Shown: positions 57,608-64,000 of the stretch, piece by piece
Layout of the letters: each line of letters opens with the position of its first letter
Position numbering within the stretch: the first letter of the stretch is position 1
DNA from: Bactrocera neohumeralis
Lineage: Eukaryota > Arthropoda > Insecta > Diptera > Tephritidae
Assembly: GCF_024586455.1 (NCBI RefSeq)
Contig: NC_065919.1
Coordinates: forward strand, 35,688,839-35,752,838
Direction of reading: 5' to 3'
Length of the DNA stretch: 64,000 nt
Made by a program: the position numbers and the translations under genes
The notes under the pieces: model-generated
The model's database searches: none
The model's input: only the letters and a program-made list of their open reading frames with translations
Told to the model about the DNA's origin: nothing

Positions 57608-60600
57608 AATATTTGTATCAAAGCTTAGTGAACTTCGTACGTAATCCCATTGTTCCAATAGCGCAATGACACTTTCTTATGCATATGTGTAAATAACAAA
57701 AATTTACTAAAAAATCTTCATCGAAAAATTTCACTAACATTCGAAAAGGTCACTTCATCAGAGCACCTGGATTGGTCAAAAATAGTTGTGATTTTCAGAC
57801 TACACCCGATGTGTAACAATGTAAGAGTTTCATAACTTTATCACAACGAAATACTAAAGAAATTAATATTTCAGACGACTGTACTACGTAGTACTGTGTC
57901 GTAGAAGCTAAGTAAGGTTTATACACAAAAATAATGCTAGAGAATTGTAACGTTTTTGATTTTGTCAATGGCTTTGCATGCATGGCTGCCATTCTGAGGC
58001 GGGGTTGGAATATGTTCGCGGGTGCGATAGTGTGAGTCGCTAGCAATTTCCTTTTGCCGCTCGAGTGTGTGCATTCAATTAGAAATTGTTGTACTGCTAT
58101 CGCGCTGACACGCGGACAACATACTGGGGATGTGTGGCTTGTGGGCAATATAGGGTGGAAGGGAGTTTTTGCAGAATACTTGTAATTTAATTTCCGTGTG
58201 GCAAAAGCATTTCGTCTCGACCGCCTAAAAAATCGCAGCTAAAATGTAGATTCATATCTATATTTTCAAATTTTAAATTGTCGTAGATTTATCTTCATAT
58301 TACAAACTAAAATCGGGTTAAAGATTGCAAGAATTAATATCACAGACTGAATTAGCGTTACTAATTTTATTTCACAATATTTATTAATATTCATAATTTC
58401 TTCAGTAGAAATCGATTGTTATATACTTGTATACATATATACATTTTTCTAACATATAGAATTGTTGTACAATATGAAAAAATTAGGTACAGTGGACAGA
58501 AAATAGTTCTTCCCAATGACATGCCTACCTCTTGTGAAAAAAAATGTCAAAAAGACGCACATACAAACAAATAACACGTGTGTAGCATCTAAAACAAGTC
58601 ACTAAGGATGACACACTCTTGAAATTTTGCAATGACGCCTGTTCCTAGATGACTGACAGCCGACTAGTCATCAGTCACCAGCTTTTTCCACTATCTGTTG
58701 AATTTAAACACGCACACGTTGCAAATGTCAAGGCGAATGTGTTAAACCTCTTACAGTGAATTTGGTAGTGTTGCTAAACATCGCAAACAAATCAGAAAGT
58801 GTTCGAAACTCAAGTCTTCAAAAAATCACACAAAGTTCAAGTTAAACATTTTCAAGCTTTCATTTATGTACTCTCTCAAGTTAATGGATTTCTGAAACAC
58901 TTAAATGGAATTTTATTTAGCAGACAATCTCACTCATAAATCGTATTCATATGTTGCGACCAAAACAAGTGTACCGACAATGAGGTAAGGAGGTTATATC
59001 ACCGTTAATCTGACAAAAGTATTACGCAGCCATAGATGAAATAAATTGTTTTGGATTGTGGTACCTCTCTGAACTACTAAATGGAGCCCCTTATGCATTC
59101 ACTGATAGGCATTTTGGACTTTTGACAGCTTCTTCGCGAATGGACAAGCGATTCCATGCTGCCATATCCGACAATCCACAAACCGCGTTTCAGGTCGAGG
59201 GACACTGAAGCGCTAGTTTTGCCAACTCATATCACAAATCGCATATGAGACGAGTATTGAACAAGGAAATAAAACGCATATAAATCAAAATGGCTGGACG
59301 GACGGCCGAACCGACGGACAACCGGATAGAGAGGTAAGCGAGAGCGGCCATTCCAGCAAGTACCAGACAAGCAGACAGATGGGCAACCGACGGTCAGTGT
59401 GGAATGAATATGTACGGTTCGCCCCTTGTAGGCGCATATTCGTATTCAAAAATATATGCAAACGCACATATGTATGTATGTATATACTTATGTACACATG
59501 AATATCAGACCGATTGATGTCTTAGGGTGGAGGCATAGAGGCAGCGTTGGTGAGGAGTTGAGTAAACCGTAACATGGGAACTGAGAATGAAAAAGGAATA
59601 ATGGCAGCAACACGAGAGATGTTTGCTTAGGGAGCGGGTTTTTCGATAGTTAGGTAGGCAAGTAAACGCAGCTTAAGAACAATTGAGGATGATGGTGGTA
59701 TAACGTACAACCAAAATTGAAACGCATGCATGCTTTTTGTTTGTGGTGTTGTGTACATACATATATGTGTGTAAATGACAGAGTAAAGCGAATTTAGAAC
59801 AGAACGAATGAAATGACGACGGGTTGACTGGCTGTCAAAAGAACAAACATGGGCGCACAGAGGCGATGGCAACGCGGAAAAAACAAAAGCTTAGAAACAG
59901 CCAACAAATGCGAACATTATGGCATTATCAAGAGCATATCCGCTACCACAAAAAATCAAATGGAAAGATATGAAGAAGACTTAGCAATAGTTATATGTAT
60001 GTATGTATATCTTCATATAACAAGTACACACATCTGTATGTACTATAAACATATGTATTTGTATTTTATTTTAAATCGTTTCCAATAATAAAAGTAAAAG
60101 ACACAGAAGAATGCTGCAAAGCTTTCAAGTTTTGAAGAAAATAAAATAACGTTACCTAGCAGTATACATAAATACATACAGCAAGAATTCGGTATCAAGG
60201 TCTTGACTCTATCCTTCATTAAAACTATCATTGAACAAAGTTATAGGCGTAATAATGTATGTATGTATGTATGTGAAACATTTTTAATGTTCAAATACAT
60301 ACATACATACATGAATACACTCTGGTTTTCCCTTACGTACATATGTATGTATGTATGCATATAGGAAGAGGCAGGTGGTTATTTTTATTTCAAAATTATA
60401 ACAATGATAATCTGTTAAACAAACCACATTCAAATTATCAACGTTTTACAACCTAATTGCAAGAAAACAATTGAGTTTGGAAGATTTATTGTTTCACGCA
60501 ATTAGCGCTTTGATATGCGCAAACACACAGACACTCAGGCACATGAGTGCCGAGAATATGATCGAATGGGCGCTTAAAAGTTGGGTTCGTATAATGAATA

Positions 60601-62839
60601 GTAATGCAATTAAATAAACAACTAAAAAAGGGAAGAATATGATAAATGATAAATATATATGTACATATATGTATATACGTACATACATACAATAAGCATA
60701 ACAAAAAGTCTGGAAATAATGTATTTATTATCATGCTTACTAAATGAAGCCATTTAAATAAACCTCGCAACGCATGTGGACGGACAACAACATCAAACTA
60801 GAACCATACAAAACCATGCTACAAAACAATTCCTGTCAAGTACATACTTATGTATGTATGTACATATGTACATATAAAAATGTACCATACGTCGAAGCCG
60901 GCAGACTTCACAAAATAAAGGAACCACGTGACGCCGAGATTGGAGGAGTACCTTTAGTGTACGACTATCTATTCGCAATTCTCCAAACATTTACTTTAGG
61001 TGGGAGGGGAGCAATAGCTCAAATGTTGAGATAGCTGCTGCAGCAATGACATTTTGTAAGAACCTTTCCACGCTTTTCACTTTCAATTGAAATTCAACTT
61101 TCATATTTATACTAACATTTAACCGAAGTCAGAATAACTGCATCCACAACGAAGACACATAAGCACAGTAAAAACAAACAAACGTCAACACATCATACAA
61201 ACAACAATAAATCTTAACAAATTTTGGTGCGGTGAGGAGCAACAAAAACTGTAACGCCGATGACAACTCTCTCTTTATATCTCACTGCTGCTCACGACTA
61301 AGAAAAACTTCTCTTTGGCAGCAAAATTTCTCCACTGAATACAAATGCCAAACTCGTTGTTGTCGCGCATATTTCTGTGGGGATATCGCTACTTTGCACA
61401 TCTGTTACTGTGCCGTCTGCTTATACAGTAAGAATAGCAAATAATCAAGTTCAATTTCATTCATTCATTGTTGCATCTTACCGGTGTACCAAGCCGGTGC
61501 TAACGCTGACGTAGTGTTTACCCAACAACGAATAACAGCAAGTTGGAGTATCTGCAGTTACTAGCCCGGCGGCGTCTGGGATCATAATGACAATTGACCA
61601 GATTTAAGCGGCATAGAATTAAATATTCATATATGAAACACTGAAGCACTTCCACCATTGTTAAATATGTATACATACATGTACATATGTATGTACTTGT
61701 TTATATGAAATAAATATTCATGATGTACGCTTACTAATCGGATAAGAGGCAAACAAAACGAATGGAAAAGAATACACACATGCTATAGACATATAAATAT
61801 GTAAGTATGTATGTATGTGCACATACACCAATAAGTGTTCATATGAATGAATTAGCCCCATTAAACTGACACTAAGGAATGCATTAAGAACCCACGGTAT
61901 GAAAGGTGTGAAAGAGATATGGTGGCACTATCACCATTCTTAGTTATATTAATACAACATAAACTTCTTTATCATGCCTGCGAAGCGGCAGTTAGACTAG
62001 GTGATGCCTTTTCGCCCAATCGAAGAAAATTCGACCAAATAATAGCCAAATTAGAATTACTATTTAATATCATCAATGAAGAACATAATTTGTACCACAA
62101 TTCATAATGCTGTTTTTAATGCATTATTTGAAGCTTTGCTCATCTCTCTCAGGCGCATTTGAAAAGCAACAAATATAAATGTTGCGCAACATCAATGAGT
62201 ATTTTCAGCAACATGCGTTAGAGCTCTGACACTTCCAGTGCAACATTTCCAGCTGGTATAGAAATATGTTAAACAGTGTTTGTGTGCATTTCTAAGTTCA
62301 TTTGTTCAGACTACATATGTACATACATATATACATAATTATAATGGAATGTAGAATATATCTATTATTAATTCAAATACAGCATGTGAAATGTTAATAT
62401 GTATGTTTTTACATAAGTGTTAAGAATGTGAACCAAATAAAAATATTTTTTTGGTTTATTGAAAAGTTGCCAACAAACGCACATTTGCATTAGTAATAAA
62501 TGTATTTATATTGTTCACCATTCAATTCTGTAAGTATACATATGTATATTATTAGAAAGTTTATCGTCACTAAAATGTGTGTAGATATTTCAAATTTTAG
62601 CTTCTCAATTAATATTAATTCTATTGATCGCTTTATAATAAAACAATATTTTAAATCAATGCAGAACTTCATTTCTTCTTTTTCGAAGCATTAATTGAAG
62701 AAATTGTATATTTACATATTAAGTTAAATTCAAATTTTTATTTTTATTTTTCGCAACTTTACGCAAACTAAATGGTCATTGGTGTTTTGCATGCAAATAT
62801 TTCCTGTAGGGCATGCTCTCTTTCGCTTAATCAACAGAT
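57608..62839. other. Spacer rich in ATGT/ACAT palindromes
   Basis: No supportable gene. TACATATGTATGTA-type tracts occur at 59,465-59,490, 60,254-60,312, 60,336-60,360, 60,841-60,872, 61,667-61,696 and 61,800-61,820. A GACGG-rich phrase at 59,292-59,325 resembles a reversed GTCY tract but has no family-1 or family-2 flanks. The 62-codon frame at 61,919-62,107 is unrecognised. Confidence 0.5.
60254..60312. repeat. Inverted pair of ATGT/ACAT microsatellites
   Basis: Five ATGT units (60,254-60,274) are followed after about 20 bp by four ACAT units (60,296-60,312), so the strand can fold into a hairpin. This is the longest of many similar tracts in the window. Confidence 0.85.
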
Positions 62840-63130
62840 CCCGGCAACATTACTTATTTGCTGCGCAACATTAACACCTCACTAAACCGCCACCAACGCT
62901 TCTCCAGTAATCGGCAACGCTGAAAAATATTTACTCGCACTCTTCCAACTAGAATTCATTTCCTCGGCTATTCATCATCTTTTCGAGAGATCGGCAACAC
63001 TCGTGTTTCGTGCCATTGTGTTTTTCAACTTCATATATTTTTGTTTGTAGTGATGTTACTCTTGTTTGTTTTGTTTTCGGCCGTTGCCATGTTGCCGACT
63101 TCGGAGTAGTAGCGCGCGCCATTGGCAACA
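62840..63130. promoter_or_regulatory. Cluster of RFX-type GTTGCC/GGCAAC half-sites
   Basis: GGCAAC occurs at 62,843, 62,913, 62,993 and 63,124, and GTTGCC at 63,083 and 63,091. Three of the GGCAAC sites sit in the longer phrase (C/T)CGGCAAC. Six in under 300 bp is far above expectation for a 6-mer. GTTGCC(A/T)(T)GGCAAC is the X-box bound by RFX factors (established). Whether RFX binds here is inference; a repeated promoter motif of another kind is possible. Confidence 0.3.
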
Positions 63131-64000
63131 TGGGAAATAGATTTATTGGAATGTATATGAGCTGAGCTCATTGTAGATTCATTGTTAGCACGATGGTTTA
63201 GTTGTTGTTGTGCGAACACATAAAATAGACGTATGTTTAGCAGAGTGGTAGGCAGGCAGAAAGTAGTAAACAGCCATCGGCAAGACAGCAGGAATAAGCG
63301 TCGAAGCAGCTTAACTGTTAAACAGTGAATGGCAGCCCGTAGTAGCCCGCGTGTGTTTTCAGTATTTTGTTATGTTTTTGCGTTGCTGCCGGGAGTTCTA
63401 TTCTTGCGTTCGCTGCTGCCGCGTAAAATATGCGCTCGTTTTTCGTTTGACAACGTACTAATTTTGCGAATATACGAAAACTCAATACGATTTATAATTA
63501 TTCAATTGATAATTGAATTTTGAAATTATTAAAATATTGAAGCTTAACATATAATAACTTTTTTAAATTAATAAAAAATGGTTTCGGTGCGAATTTAAGT
63601 GCGTCGATGTTTTCTTTGTGAAATAAGAAAGCTTGTACTTTGATAAATCAAGGATATAAGAGCAAAAATGACGTGGAAAATTCGTAGAAAATTTCATTTG
63701 GCGTGACATTTGTATCAACGAGCTGCTTACAGTGAAATGTGGACCGTTTTATCTTGCTTTATGCTACAAACCGAACCTTTCACTTATTAATTTACTTGCA
63801 TGTTTAGTGTACAAAAGTGTATGCTGTTTTTTGAGTGTGGAAAACAATGAAAAATCAACAACAAAAAACATCGGAATGTTAATGTTAATGATAATTTAAT
63901 TTAAAAAAATCATAAATGTGAAATGTAAATATAAATACGAGTATATGTATATGTTACATTATCAAGTGGCAATTAAGAAATAAAAAATAAGTAAATCTCT
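63131..64000 (+). other. Possible promoter-proximal / 5' UTR sequence of a gene to the right
   Basis: After the half-site cluster the sequence is moderately GC-rich to 63,430 (with a 64-codon frame at 63,329-63,523 that I do not trust), then AT-rich with phrases common in fly leaders (GTGAAATGTGG, AAAACAATGAAAAATC). No TATA box, initiator or splice donor could be assigned with confidence, and no ORF begins. The call rests on texture and position only. Confidence 0.2.

Noticed and set aside
59292..59325. GACGG-rich tract as a further family-1/2 element
   Set aside because: The flanking terminal modules of both families are absent.
61919..62107. 62-codon plus-strand frame with 'DAFSPNRRKFDQIIAKLELL'
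   Set aside because: Protein-like locally, but short, with no recognised family and no convincing splice sites.
63329..63523. 64-codon frame near the right end
   Set aside because: Low-complexity hydrophobic and basic; lies in probable leader sequence and ends in AT-rich codons.
1..64000. tRNA, rRNA or CRISPR features
   Set aside because: No cloverleaf box pairs, rRNA-like conserved blocks or regularly spaced identical repeats were seen on either strand by eye; a tRNAscan/Rfam run would be needed to exclude small RNAs fully.

Overview
The window is AT-rich animal DNA with no complete host gene that I can support. It looks like intergenic or long-intron sequence of a higher fly, most likely a tephritid fruit fly. 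The evidence is indirect: many TACATACATATGTATG-type palindromic microsatellites, dispersed GTCY-bearing repeats of the dipteran mini-me / DINE-1 kind, and decayed RTE-clade and LOA-clade retrotransposons plus mariner/Tc1-type fragments. The family assignment is inference; the repeats themselves are read from the sequence.

Layout. 1-1,790: a decayed RTE-clade non-LTR retrotransposon on the minus strand (endonuclease and reverse transcriptase parts). 2,121-4,766: two adjacent repeats of 'family 1', which has palindromic TATACTCT..AGAGTATA ends and a TTCGG..CCGAA hairpin. 5,000-14,060: mostly non-repetitive AT-rich DNA, with one short mariner deletion derivative (8,607-9,021) and family-1 remnants. 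14,065-14,765: a pseudogene of an insect-dispersed cysteine-rich protein family. 15,477-18,640: two more family-1 copies; the second carries an inserted mariner fragment and a protein-like island. 19,771-20,234: a 'family 2' repeat. 21,812-26,105: a cluster of family-1 copies, a Tc1 C-terminal scrap and two 3' RTE fragments. 26,800-27,070: a cluster of ACGTG motifs. 28,549-30,000: a long family-1 copy. 30,126-34,982: the dominant object, a GC-richer LOA-like non-LTR retrotransposon on the minus strand, near full length, bounded by a possible 7-bp target-site duplication, and dead through many frameshifts and two deletions, one of which removes the YADD catalytic box. 36,418-36,822: family 2. 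39,174-40,648: family 1 with a 644-bp TTAA-flanked MITE nested inside. 43,405-44,690: a fourth RTE copy lacking its reverse transcriptase core. 47,354-48,329: an inverted duplication with an open frame. 50,103-50,797: family 1. 51,394-51,553: a possible coding exon. 56,449-56,890: a possible solo LTR. 56,918-57,607: a complete family-2 copy. 62,840-63,130: six RFX-type half-sites, followed by sequence resembling a 5' UTR or promoter.

How it works together. This is a graveyard of nested mobile elements rather than a cooperating gene set. All four RTE copies lie on the same strand, and no element looks able to move by itself. The best leads for new biology are the nested TTAA MITE with a second internal inverted repeat, the shared architecture of the two palindrome-ended repeat families, the candidate exon at 51.4 kb, and the motif clusters at 26.8-27.1 kb and 62.8-63.1 kb.
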